A stretch of 64,000 bases of DNA, taken from positions 400,454 to 464,453 of the forward strand of contig NZ_FOXM01000001.1 in the NCBI RefSeq assembly GCF_900115715.1, in the 5' to 3' direction. Position 1 is the stretch's first letter; each line of letters starts with the position of its first letter. This DNA comes from Geopseudomonas sagittaria (GTDB taxonomy: Bacteria; Pseudomonadota; Gammaproteobacteria; Pseudomonadales; Pseudomonadaceae). Made by a program: the position numbers and the translations under genes. Positions 48,375 through 55,962 of the stretch are shown piece after piece. The notes below the pieces were generated by a model. That model did not search any database, was not told where the DNA came from, and was given only the letters and a program-made list of their open reading frames with translations.

Positions 48375-48478
48375 GCCGTTTCTCGCCCAGCTGCCGGCAA
48401 GCAAGCTCGGAGGGGTAACTGGCGCGGCGACGGGAAGCCGGCTGGTGCCATGTTCGACAAACCGCGGAATGCAAACGA

Positions 48479-48504
48479 CCGGGGCCGCCCTGTGGCGGCC
48501 CCGG
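48479..48504 (-). terminator. Terminator of the arginase gene
   Basis: 11-bp perfect stem CCGGGGCCGCC / GGCGGCCCCGG around CTGT, 28 nt beyond the arginase stop on the minus strand, followed there by TCGTTTGC. Confidence 0.75.
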
Positions 48505-48532
48505 TCGCTGTCGATCCTTGAACTCGCCGGAC

Positions 48533-49480
48533 TCAGCCGGCGGCGCGCATCAGGGTCGACTTGCCGAACAGGCTCTCGGTCAGCTCCACCGCCACCTTGG
48601 CGGTACGGTTGCGCACGTCCAACGCCGGGTTGAGCTCGACGATGTCCAGCGAACCCAGCAGGCCGGTGTCGGCGATCATCTCCATGCACAGCTGCGCCTC
48701 GCGGTAGCTAACCCCGCCCGGCACGGTGGTGCCGACGCCGGGGGCGATCTCCGGGTCGAGGAAGTCGACGTCGAAGCTGACGTGCAGGTGGGTATTCTCG
48801 TCCAGCCCGGCCAGCGCCTGCTGCATGGCGACGCGCATGCCGACCTCGTCCAGGTAGCGCATGTCCATCACCTCGAGGCCCGCCTCGTGGACGCGCACGC
48901 GCTCGCCCTCGTCGACGCTGCGGATGCCGATCTGGCGGATCGCGGCGGCCTGGATCGCCGGGACTTGGCCGGCCATCTCGACCAGTTCGCGCGGGCCGGC
49001 GCCGCACAGGCAGGCCACCGGCATGCCGTGGATGTTGCCCGAGGGGGTGAGCTCGGAGGTGTTGAAGTCGGCGTGGGCATCCAGCCAGATGATGCGCAGC
49101 TGCTTGCCGGTGTCGCGGCAGTGACGGGCCACAGCGCTGATCGAACCGACCCCCAGGCAGTGATCGCCGCCGAGCAGGATCGGCAGGCGCTCCTCGCGCA
49201 GTTCGGCGTAGATGGCGTCGTGTACCGCCTGGTTCCAGGCGATCACTTCCGGCAGGTGGCGGTAGCCCTGCTGCGGCGGCTGCCAGGGATTGGCCGGACC
49301 GCTCAGGTTGCCGCGGTCGAGCACCTGAAAGCCGCGCGCCCGCAGGCGCCGCTCCAGGCCGGCGACGCGCAACGCCTCCGGCCCCATCGAGGCACCGCGG
49401 GCGCCGGCGCCGACATCGGTGGGCGCCCCGACCAGGCTGACGATCTTGGGCAGGGCGGACAGGGCATGAATGGCTGGCAC
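48533..49480 (-). CDS. rocF: Arginase (ureohydrolase family)
   Basis: 315 residues. Mn-binding residues all visible: GGDHCLGVGS (His107), DAHADFNT (Asp134, His136, Asp138) and SFDVDFLDP (Asp237, Asp239). IHGMPVACLCG and DIVELNPALD are arginase-like, favouring arginase over agmatinase or formiminoglutamase. It hydrolyses arginine to ornithine and urea. Divergent from an Lrp-type gene with a shared 160-bp promoter region, and convergent with ornithine cyclodeaminase. Confidence 0.9.
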   Translation of the reverse strand: MPAIHALSALPKIVSLVGAPTDVGAGARGASMGPEALRVAGLERRLRARGFQVLDRGNLSGPANPWQPPQQGYRHLPEVIAWNQAVHDAIYAELREERLPILLGGDHCLGVGSISAVARHCRDTGKQLRIIWLDAHADFNTSELTPSGNIHGMPVACLCGAGPRELVEMAGQVPAIQAAAIRQIGIRSVDEGERVRVHEAGLEVMDMRYLDEVGMRVAMQQALAGLDENTHLHVSFDVDFLDPEIAPGVGTTVPGGVSYREAQLCMEMIADTGLLGSLDIVELNPALDVRNRTAKVAVELTESLFGKSTLMRAAG

Positions 49481-49574
49481 GATGGCGACTCCGGTTGAGC
49501 GAAATGGTAGGAAAATTTTAAGAAAGAGCCCGCCTAGCAGATAGATAGATAAATTACATTTTCTGCTTAACTAT

Positions 49575-49613
49575 TGATCAAAATGACAGGGCACGCTGAC
49601 GTTATGATCAAAA
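49575..49613. promoter_or_regulatory. TGATCAAAA direct repeats, 30-bp phased, in the rocF-lrp promoter
   Basis: TGATCAAAA at 49575-49583 and again at 49605-49613, spaced exactly 30 bp, about three helical turns. The surrounding 49500-49570 is AT-rich with an AGAT tetranucleotide run. This is the sort of phased site an Lrp/AsnC octamer could bind; the divergently encoded Lrp-type protein is the obvious candidate. Confidence 0.55.
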
Positions 49614-49640
49614 CCGCCCGCAACCACCCGGTGACGCCCC

Positions 49641-50072
49641 ATGCATGACCTCCCTGACGACCTCGACCGCCGCCTGCTCGCCCTGCTGCGCGAGGACGGC
49701 CGCGCCTCCACCGCCGCCCTGGCCGAACGCCTCAAGGTGTCGCGCGGCACCGTGCAGAACCGCATCGACCGCCTGCAACGCTCCGGCCTGCTGGTCGGCT
49801 TCACCATCAAGCTGCGCAACGAGCTGGAAAACAGCGGGATCCGCGCCATCACCATGATCGAGTTGCGCGGTGGCGCCAGCGATGCGGTGATCGCCGCGCT
49901 GCGCCAGATCCCCGAAGCCGTGCGGGTGCACACCACCAATGGCCGCTGGGACTTGGTGGTGGAAATCCACACCGAGACCCTCGGCGAGTTCGACCGGGTG
50001 CTGCGCGAGCTGCGGGCGCTCAAGGGCGTCGCCAACTCGGAAAGCAATCTGCTGCTGGCCGCCTACAAGTGA
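49641..50072 (+). CDS. Lrp/AsnC-family regulator divergent from arginase
   Basis: 143 residues. N-terminal HTH MHDLPDDLDRRLLALLREDGRASTAALAERLKVSRGTVQNRIDRLQRSG; C-terminal RAM ligand domain with AALRQIPEAVRVHTTNGRWDLVVEIHTETLGEFDRVL. Divergent from rocF over a promoter with phased TGATCAAAA repeats, so it is probably its arginine- or ornithine-responsive activator. The effector is inferred from context only. Confidence 0.87.
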   Translation: MHDLPDDLDRRLLALLREDGRASTAALAERLKVSRGTVQNRIDRLQRSGLLVGFTIKLRNELENSGIRAITMIELRGGASDAVIAALRQIPEAVRVHTTNGRWDLVVEIHTETLGEFDRVLRELRALKGVANSESNLLLAAYK

Positions 50073-50318
50073 GGGGGCACTCGGACGGATTTGCGACACA
50101 CCCAGCGACGCAGGGACATAAAAAACACGGCGCACAGCCGATTCTGCTGTTTTCGGCTTTTTAACAACGATTTATTGCTCGGCCGACGACCCTTTACGAC
50201 ACCAATCGAGCCGCGCCACAGGTCATTCTCACTCCCCGGCCGCACCCGGCCCGGCGGCCAGCTCCGCCCGGGCAGAGCCGCCGCACAACAAAAACAAGAC
50301 AACCTGTGGGACAGCTCC

Positions 50319-51098
50319 ATGACCAAACTTCGCACCCTGCTCGCCGTGCTTCTTGTGCCCCTGTCCGCCGGTCTGGCCCAGGCCAAGGAGTGGAAGGAAA
50401 TCCGCTTCGGCGTCTTCCCCGACTACCCGCCCTTCGAGTCGGTGGCCGCCGACGGCAGCCTGAAGGGCTTCGACATCGAACTGGGCAACGCCATCTGCGC
50501 CAAGCTGGAGGTCAAGTGCACCTGGGTGAGCAATGACTTCGACGGCCTGATCCCGGCCCTGCGCGCGCGCAAGTTCGACGGCATCATGTCGTCCATGGCC
50601 GTCACCCCGGCCCGTGAAAAGCAGATCGACTTCTCCGAGAAGCTGTTCCTCAGCCCCACCTCGGTGATCACCCGCAAGGACGCCGGCTTCGGCGACACCC
50701 CGCAATCGCTCAAGGACAAGCAGGTCGGCGTGCTGCAAGGTTCCATCCAGGAGGTCTACGCACGGGCCAAGCTGGCTCCGGCCGGCGCGCGCATCAAGGC
50801 CTACCAGTCGCAGGACCAGAACTACGCCGACCTGGCCAACGGCCGCCTCGACGCCATCGTCACCGACAAGCTGGAAGCCGAGCTGAACTTCCTCTCCCTG
50901 GCCAAGGGCCAGGGCTTCCACAGCGGCCCGGCGATCCTCGACCCGGGCCTGCCCTCGGTGATCGCCATCGGCCTGCGCAAGAACGATGCCGAGCTGAAGG
51001 AGCTGCTCAACAAGGGTATCGCCGCCCTGCACGCCGACGGCACCTACAAGGAAATCGAGCGCAAGTACTTCGGTCCACAGGACATCTACCACGAGTGA
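50319..51098 (+). CDS. Polar amino-acid ABC transporter, periplasmic binding protein
   Basis: 259 residues from ATG 50319. Signal peptide MTKLRTLLAVLLVPLSAGLAQA, then KEIRFGVFPDYPPFESVAADGSLKGFDIELGNAICAKL, the typical SBP family 3 start. ARKFDGIMSSMAVTPAREKQIDFSEKLF and DLANGRLDAIVTDKLEAELNFL follow. It resembles lysine/arginine/ornithine/histidine binders (HisJ/ArgT/AotJ group). Arginase and ornithine cyclodeaminase genes nearby suggest arginine or ornithine as ligand. First of four transporter genes. Confidence 0.88.
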   Translation: MTKLRTLLAVLLVPLSAGLAQAKEWKEIRFGVFPDYPPFESVAADGSLKGFDIELGNAICAKLEVKCTWVSNDFDGLIPALRARKFDGIMSSMAVTPAREKQIDFSEKLFLSPTSVITRKDAGFGDTPQSLKDKQVGVLQGSIQEVYARAKLAPAGARIKAYQSQDQNYADLANGRLDAIVTDKLEAELNFLSLAKGQGFHSGPAILDPGLPSVIAIGLRKNDAELKELLNKGIAALHADGTYKEIERKYFGPQDIYHE

Positions 51099-51167
51099 CC
51101 GCTCCCCGCCCGGCCCGCCGGCAACGGCGGGCGGGCTCCGCCCTCGCTTCCGAACAGGTATTCCATC

Positions 51168-51893
51168 GTGAATGACCTCCTGCATTCCCTCGGCCTGCCC
51201 GTCGTCGAGCTGCACGGCTTCGGCCCGCTGCTGCTCCAGGGCATCTGGATGACCCTGAAGCTGGCCCTGCTGTCGCTGCTGCTCAGCGTGGCGCTCGGCC
51301 TGCTCGGCGCCAGCGCCAAGCTCTCGCCGCGGCGCCCGCTGCGCCTGCTGGCCATGGGCTATACCACGCTGATCCGCGGCGTGCCCGACCTGGTGCTGAT
51401 CCTGCTGATCTTCTACAGCCTGCAGACCTGGCTCAACGAGCTGACCGACGCGCTCGGCTGGGACTACCTGGAGATCGACCCGTTCAGCGCCGGCGCGGCC
51501 ACCCTCGGCTTCATCTACGGCGCCTATTTCACCGAGACCTTCCGCGGCGCCATCCTCAGCGTGCCGCGCGGCCAGCTGGAGGCGGCCACCGCCTATGGCC
51601 TCGGCCCCCTGCAGCGCTTTCGCCTGGTGCTGTTCCCGCAGATGATGCGCTTCGCCCTGCCCGGCTTGGGCAACAACTGGCTGGTACTGCTCAAAGCCAC
51701 CGCGCTGGTGTCGATCATCGGCCTTGCCGACTTGGTCAAGGCGGTACAGAACGCCGGCAAGACCAGCGGCGAGCCGTTCCACTTCCTGCTCATCGCTGGC
51801 CTGGTCTACCTGCTGATCACCAGCCTGAGCAACCTGCTGCTGCGCCAGCTGGAGCGCCGCTACAACACCGGGATCAAGGAGCTTGCGCCATGA
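51168..51893 (+). CDS. Amino-acid ABC transporter permease (HisQ type)
   Basis: 241 residues with GTG start at 51168 (VNDLLHSLGLPVVELHGFGP). Five or so membrane helices and the permease EAA loop PRGQLEAATAYGLGPLQRFRLVLFPQMMRFALPGLGNNWL. HisQ/ArtQ-like inner-membrane subunit. The stop overlaps the next permease start by 4 nt (ATGA). Confidence 0.9.
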   Translation: MNDLLHSLGLPVVELHGFGPLLLQGIWMTLKLALLSLLLSVALGLLGASAKLSPRRPLRLLAMGYTTLIRGVPDLVLILLIFYSLQTWLNELTDALGWDYLEIDPFSAGAATLGFIYGAYFTETFRGAILSVPRGQLEAATAYGLGPLQRFRLVLFPQMMRFALPGLGNNWLVLLKATALVSIIGLADLVKAVQNAGKTSGEPFHFLLIAGLVYLLITSLSNLLLRQLERRYNTGIKELAP

Positions 51894-52603
51894 TCGAGCT
51901 GCTCAACGAGTACGGCCCGGCCTTCCTCTGGCACGACGGCTACAACCTGTCCGGCCTGGCCATGACCCTCTGGCTGCTGGTCGCCTCCATCGCCCTGGGC
52001 TTCGTCCTGGCGCTGCCGCTGGCCATCGCCCGGGTCTCACCGAACCGCCTGCTGCGCTGGCCGGTGCAGTTCTACACCTACCTGTTCCGCGGTACCCCGC
52101 TGTATATCCAGCTGCTGATCTGCTACACGGGCCTGTACAGCCTGGAGGTGGTGCGCGCGCAACCGCTGCTCGACGGCTTCTTCCGCGAGGCGATCAACTG
52201 CACCTTGCTGGCCTTCGCGCTGAACACCGGCGCCTACACGGTGGAGATTTTCGCCGGGGCCATCCGCAACATTCCCCACGGCGAGATCGAGGCCGCCCGC
52301 GCCTACGGCCTGAGCGGCTGGCGCCTGTACGCACGGCTGATCCTGCCGTCGGCGCTGCGCCGGGGGCTGCCCTACTACGGCAACGAGGTGATCCTCATGC
52401 TGCACGCCACCTCGCTGGCGTTCACCGCCACCGTGCCGGACATCCTCAAGGTCGCCCGCGATGCCAATGCCGCCACCTTCATGACCTTCGAGGCCTTCGG
52501 CATCGCCGCCCTGCTCTACATGCTGCTGTCCTTCCTGCTGGTCGGCCTGTTCCGCCTCGCCGAACGTCGCTGGATGACCTTTCTTGGCCCAACCCGGGGG
52601 TAA
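51890..52603 (+). CDS. Amino-acid ABC transporter permease (HisM type)
   Basis: 237 residues, MIELLNEYGPAFLWHDGYNLSGLAMTLWLL. Membrane helices around FRGTPLYIQLLICYTGLYSL and the EAA loop PHGEIEAARAYGLSGWRLYARLILPSALRRGLPYYGNEVILMLHATSLA. Heterodimer partner of the preceding HisQ-like permease. Followed after 3 nt by the ATPase gene. Confidence 0.9.
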   Translation: MIELLNEYGPAFLWHDGYNLSGLAMTLWLLVASIALGFVLALPLAIARVSPNRLLRWPVQFYTYLFRGTPLYIQLLICYTGLYSLEVVRAQPLLDGFFREAINCTLLAFALNTGAYTVEIFAGAIRNIPHGEIEAARAYGLSGWRLYARLILPSALRRGLPYYGNEVILMLHATSLAFTATVPDILKVARDANAATFMTFEAFGIAALLYMLLSFLLVGLFRLAERRWMTFLGPTRG

Positions 52604-52606
52604 CAC

Positions 52607-53464
52607 GTGATGAACCAGTCCGCCTATGCCATCTCTGCCGCACCGGCCGGCATCCTGTCCACGCGCCCCGCGGCGCAGGCCCGCAGCGTCGCCGCCGGCG
52701 AGCTGTTCAAGCTGCGGGTCGCCGACCTGCACAAGCGCTACGGCGACAACGAAGTGCTCAAGGGGGTGTCGCTCGACGCCCGCAGCGGCGACGTGATCAG
52801 CCTGATCGGCACCAGCGGCTCGGGCAAGAGCACCATGCTGCGCTGCATCAACTTCCTCGAGCAGCCGGACCAGGGCAGCATCAGCCTCGACGGCCAGACC
52901 ATCCGCATCCAGCACAGCCGCGCCGGCGTCCGCTCGGCCGACCAGGCCCAGCTGCAGAGCCTGCGCACCCGCCTGGCCATGGTGTTCCAGAACTTCAACC
53001 TGTGGAGCCACCTGAGCGTGCTGGACAACATCACCCTGGCGCCGCGCCAGGTGCTCGGCGTGCCGGCGCGCGAGGCCGAGGAGCGCGCCCGCGCCTACCT
53101 GGACAAGGTCGGCCTGCCGGCGCGGGTCGCCGGGCAGTACCCGGCCTTCCTCTCCGGCGGCCAGCAGCAGCGCGTCGCCATCGCCCGCGCCCTGGCCATG
53201 GAGCCGGAGATCATCCTGTTCGACGAGCCGACCTCGGCGCTCGACCCGGAGCTGGTCGGCGAGGTGCTCAAGGTGATCCAGACACTCGCCGAGGAAGGTC
53301 GTACCATGATCATGGTCACCCACGAGATGGGCTTCGCCCGCCAGGTGTCCAGCCAGGTGCTGTTTCTTCACCAAGGACGGGTCGAGGAACAGGGCGGTGC
53401 CGAGATCCTCGACCAGCCGCGCAGCGAGCGCCTGCAGCAGTTCCTGTCCAACCGGTTGAAATGA
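52607..53464 (+). CDS. Amino-acid ABC transporter ATPase (HisP type)
   Basis: 285 residues from GTG 52607 (an ATG follows as the second codon). It has a 30-residue N-terminal extension before the ABC domain. Walker A GTSGSGKS (68-75), Q-loop [16 protein letters not shown], signature [15 protein letters not shown], Walker [18 protein letters not shown] and switch His in [11 protein letters not shown]. It drives uptake by the two permeases and the binding protein. Last transporter gene before a second Lrp-type regulator. Confidence 0.92.
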   Translation: MMNQSAYAISAAPAGILSTRPAAQARSVAAGELFKLRVADLHKRYGDNEVLKGVSLDARSGDVISLIGTSGSGKSTMLRCINFLEQPDQGSISLDGQTIRIQHSRAGVRSADQAQLQSLRTRLAMVFQNFNLWSHLSVLDNITLAPRQVLGVPAREAEERARAYLDKVGLPARVAGQYPAFLSGGQQQRVAIARALAMEPEIILFDEPTSALDPELVGEVLKVIQTLAEEGRTMIMVTHEMGFARQVSSQVLFLHQGRVEEQGGAEILDQPRSERLQQFLSNRLK

Positions 53465-53468
53465 AGCC

Positions 53469-53960
53469 ATGCCCGAGCCCAGCCAAGACCACAACCTGCC
53501 CCTGGACCGCATCGACCAGGCGATCATCGAGGTGCTGCGCCACAACGGCCGGATCACCTACCAGAAGCTCTCCGAGCTGGTGCACCTGACGCCGCGCCCC
53601 TGCCTGGAGCGGGTGCGCAAGCTGGAGCGCATGGGGGTGATCCTCGGCTACGGCGCCATCGTCGACCTGCAGCAGGTCTCCCCCGGCCTGTCCCTGCTGG
53701 TGCTGGTGGCGCTGTCCAACCAGAGCGGGCGCGCGGCGCAGAAGGCCTTCGAGTCCACCATGCGCGCCTGCCCGCAGGTGCTCGAATGCCGGCTGATCAG
53801 CGGCACCTTCGACTACAGCCTGCGCATGCGCTGCCGCGACATGGAGCACTACCGGGTGCTGACCGAGACCTGGCTGGACAACCCCGAGCTGCACATCGAC
53901 AAGCTGGTCGCCCACCCCGAGCTGGCCACGGTGAAGAATCCCGCGCCGATGCCGGGCTGA
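53469..53960 (+). CDS. Lrp/AsnC-family regulator downstream of the ABC transporter
   Basis: 163 residues. HTH LDRIDQAIIEVLRHNGRITYQKLSELVHLTPRPCLERVRKLERMG, RAM domain LSLLVLVALSNQSGRAAQKAFESTMRACPQVLECRLISGTFDYSLRMRCRDMEHYRVL. It begins 4 nt after the ATPase stop, so it belongs to the transporter operon. BkdR- or PutR-like members respond to specific amino acids; the effector here is unknown. Two different Lrp-type genes thus bracket the transporter. Confidence 0.85.
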   Translation: MPEPSQDHNLPLDRIDQAIIEVLRHNGRITYQKLSELVHLTPRPCLERVRKLERMGVILGYGAIVDLQQVSPGLSLLVLVALSNQSGRAAQKAFESTMRACPQVLECRLISGTFDYSLRMRCRDMEHYRVLTETWLDNPELHIDKLVAHPELATVKNPAPMPG

Positions 53961-54068
53961 GGACCACGCGTCAGGGCCGTCAGGGATGACGGTTGCCCGG
54001 CTTTCCGGCGCCACCGCCCAGGCCATGGCAAGCACTTGATCGGATTGGAATTTTCTGCGCGACGGGGG

Positions 54069-54097
54069 TTGACAGGCGATCTGTCGGAGAGAATAAT
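54069..54097 (+). promoter_or_regulatory. Promoter of tRNA-Met
   Basis: TTGACA (54069-54074), 17-bp spacer, AATAAT (54092-54097), 10 nt before the tRNA start. It is a near-consensus sigma-70 promoter, as expected for a stable RNA gene. The downstream GCGCGCC is a typical stringent discriminator. Confidence 0.85.
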
Positions 54098-54107
54098 GCG
54101 CGCCGTT

Positions 54108-54184
54108 GGCTACGTAGCTCAGTTGGTTAGAGCACGGCATTCATAATGCTGGGGTCCGGGGTTCAAGTCCCTGCGTAGCCACCA
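54108..54184 (+). tRNA. tRNA-Met (anticodon CAT), elongator type
   Basis: Acceptor GGCTACG / CGTAGCC, anticodon arm CGGCA-TTCATAA-TGCTG with CAT at 54142-54144, T-loop TTCAAGT, A73 and encoded CCA (54182-54184). The GGCTACG acceptor matches elongator Met; the lysidine tRNA-Ile2 and initiator tRNAs have different acceptors. It ends in a strong terminator. Confidence 0.93.
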
Positions 54185-54192
54185 AATTCAGG

Positions 54193-54223
54193 AAAGGGCC
54201 TGCAGCAATGCAGGCCCTTTTTT
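54193..54223 (+). terminator. Terminator of tRNA-Met
   Basis: 12-bp perfect stem AAAGGGCCTGCA / TGCAGGCCCTTT, loop GCAA, then TTT, 8 nt after the CCA end. Confidence 0.93.
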
Positions 54224-54303
54224 CGTTGTGCCGGAAAATTGTGCAGGGTAGTCTGCAGGGGCCCGGAAGGATCCGGGGCTACTCGCCCATGCCAGGAGGC
54301 ACC

Positions 54304-54780
54304 ATGCACGCAGCCAGGACTGTCGTCCCGCAGCGCACCCGGGGTAGCGCACCCCGACTCGTATTTCTCGTCCTCGGCGGCTGGCTGCTCGGCGCCAGCG
54401 CGGCCCAACCGGTCGAATCGCCTGTGCGTCAGACGGCATTCGACGAGAACAACTATCGCCCCCGCGAGATCGTCAATCGTCTGCCACCGCCTCCGGTGGT
54501 GACAGCCCCCCGATCCACACGCAGCCCCACCGCCAAGACGCTCACCCGCTCGGCCAAATGGTCGTGGCAAAGCCGCCAGACCGTCGAGCGCGGCACCTTC
54601 CAGTGGCGCGAACACGACGGGCGCATCGACTACGCCAGCGTGTGCATGAACGAGAAGCCAGGTTCCCTGCGCTACCGCGACTGTCGCCGGGGCGCCAAGC
54701 CGGCCTTCGCCCGGCTGTGCAAGAGTGGCCGCAACCCGGCCGCCTGCCACGCGCAGAACAACTACTCGCCGCTGCGCTAG
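54304..54780 (+). CDS. Small secreted protein of unknown function
   Basis: 158 residues from ATG 54304, which has AGGAGG at 54294-54299. A basic N-terminus and a hydrophobic stretch APRLVFLVLGGWLLGASAA fit a Sec signal peptide, with cleavage about GASAA|Q. The mature part has a Pro/Arg/Thr-rich linker, then a folded-looking C-terminus with four cysteines (VCMNEKPGSLRYRDCRRG, ARLCKSGRNPAACHAQ) that could form two disulfides. I do not recognise the family. It lies right after the tRNA-Met terminator and its TAG stop shares the CTAG with the convergent DMT gene's stop. Confidence 0.7.
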   Translation: MHAARTVVPQRTRGSAPRLVFLVLGGWLLGASAAQPVESPVRQTAFDENNYRPREIVNRLPPPPVVTAPRSTRSPTAKTLTRSAKWSWQSRQTVERGTFQWREHDGRIDYASVCMNEKPGSLRYRDCRRGAKPAFARLCKSGRNPAACHAQNNYSPLR

Positions 54781-55694
54781 CTTGAGGCCAGCGCCTTCGT
54801 CATCGCCGGCCGGGTGGCCAGCAGCAGGCCGGCGAAAATCAGCGCCCCGCCCAGCCAGTGGTAGAAGGCCAGCCGCTCGTCCAGCAGCAGCCAGCCGAGC
54901 AGCGCGGCGAACACCGGCATCAGGTAGCTGAACAGCGAGGCACGCGCCGCGCCGAGCACCTTGAGCCCGTGGTTCCAGCTCAGGTAGGCGAGCAGCGAGG
55001 CAAACACCGCCGTATAGCCGATGGCGCCGAGGCTCAGCGGCGTCGGCGCGAAGCCGCCGACGCGCACCAGCTCGAACAGGTAGAACGGCAGCATCAGCAG
55101 CAGACCGAAGAGGATCATCACCCCCAGCAGGGCCAGCGGCGGCAGCGCCAGACGCGGCGCCCACAGGCGCATCAGCAGCGAATACAACGCCCAGGCCAGC
55201 ACCGCCAGCAGCATGATCAGGTCGCCGCGGTAGAAGTCGAGGGCCAGGAAGGTCGCCGGATCGCCGCGACCGATCAGCAGCAGCAGACCCAGGGCGGCCA
55301 GCGTCATGCCGAACCAGGCGCGCCGCGCCGGCCAGTCGCCGAGCAGCAGTCCGGCGCCGAGGAAGGTGGCCAGCGGCAGGCAGGTGTTGAGCAGGGTGAT
55401 GTTGATCGCCGAGGTGCTGTGCGCGGCGTGATAGAGCAGCGAGTTGTAGCAGGCGATGCCCAGCCCGGACACCACCCACAGACGCCAGCCGGCACTGCGC
55501 ACGGTGGCGCGCTGCTGCCACAGCGGGCGGGCGACGAACGGCAGGAGGATGGCCAGCGCCAGCGACCAGCGCCAGAACGCCAGCGACATCGGCGGGATGC
55601 TCTCGTACACCGCCCGCGCCACCAGCGCATTGCCGGCCCAGCACAGGGCGGACAGCAGCAGTCCGGCGGACGCCCACAGGTGCCGCAGGTTCAT
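54777..55694 (-). CDS. DMT-superfamily (EamA) transporter
   Basis: 305 residues from ATG 55692-55694 (MNLRHLWASAGLLLSALCWAGNALV). Ten hydrophobic helices in two EamA repeats (WAGNALVARAVYESIPPMSLAFWRW; ALYSLLMRLWAPRL, then NHGLKVLGAARASLFSYLMPVFAALLGWLLLDERL). RhaT/EamA-type exporters move small metabolites or amino acids across the inner membrane; the substrate is unknown. It is preceded by a 29-codon Arg-rich ORF whose TGA overlaps this ATG. Its stop overlaps the convergent gene's stop. Confidence 0.88.
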   Translation of the reverse strand: MNLRHLWASAGLLLSALCWAGNALVARAVYESIPPMSLAFWRWSLALAILLPFVARPLWQQRATVRSAGWRLWVVSGLGIACYNSLLYHAAHSTSAINITLLNTCLPLATFLGAGLLLGDWPARRAWFGMTLAALGLLLLIGRGDPATFLALDFYRGDLIMLLAVLAWALYSLLMRLWAPRLALPPLALLGVMILFGLLLMLPFYLFELVRVGGFAPTPLSLGAIGYTAVFASLLAYLSWNHGLKVLGAARASLFSYLMPVFAALLGWLLLDERLAFYHWLGGALIFAGLLLATRPAMTKALASS

Positions 55695-55780
55695 CGGCGG
55701 CACTCCCCGCGCACGCGGGCCAGGCGCGGGAAAGAGCGCCGCCGCTCGGGCAGACGCAGCGGCAAACAGGCGATGGGCAT
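55691..55780 (-). CDS. 29-residue Arg-rich upstream ORF (candidate leader peptide)
   Basis: Sequence MPIACLPLRLPERRRSFPRL followed by ARVRGECRR: nine Arg, two Cys and three Pro in 29 residues. It has its own AAGGAG site 7 nt before the ATG (55778-55780) and its TGA (55691-55693) overlaps the transporter ATG as ATGA. The two are therefore translationally coupled. No signal or membrane segment. A ribosome-stalling or coupling leader that senses a cellular condition (arginine supply or an antibiotic) is possible. The peptide itself is hypothetical; conservation is untested. Confidence 0.55.
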   Translation of the reverse strand: MPIACLPLRLPERRRSFPRLARVRGECRR

Positions 55781-55962
55781 GGACAACTCCTTGTGCAGAC
55801 CAGCCCGGCACCTTACGAACTGCTGGGCCATCTTGGCAAGCCGCGGCCCGGGCAGGCGCCGGATAATCCCGTCACCCGCGCTGCCGTCTCCGGCCACCGG
55901 CGGGGAGAGGGCCGCATGGACATAGGCAGGTGGATTACACCGGGAGGTCGGGCGAGCGCGCC

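Noticed and set aside
54108..54184. Lysidine tRNA-Ile2 (also CAT anticodon) instead of tRNA-Met
   Set aside because: The GGCTACG acceptor stem and loop match elongator Met; tRNA-Ile2 has a GGCCC-type acceptor.
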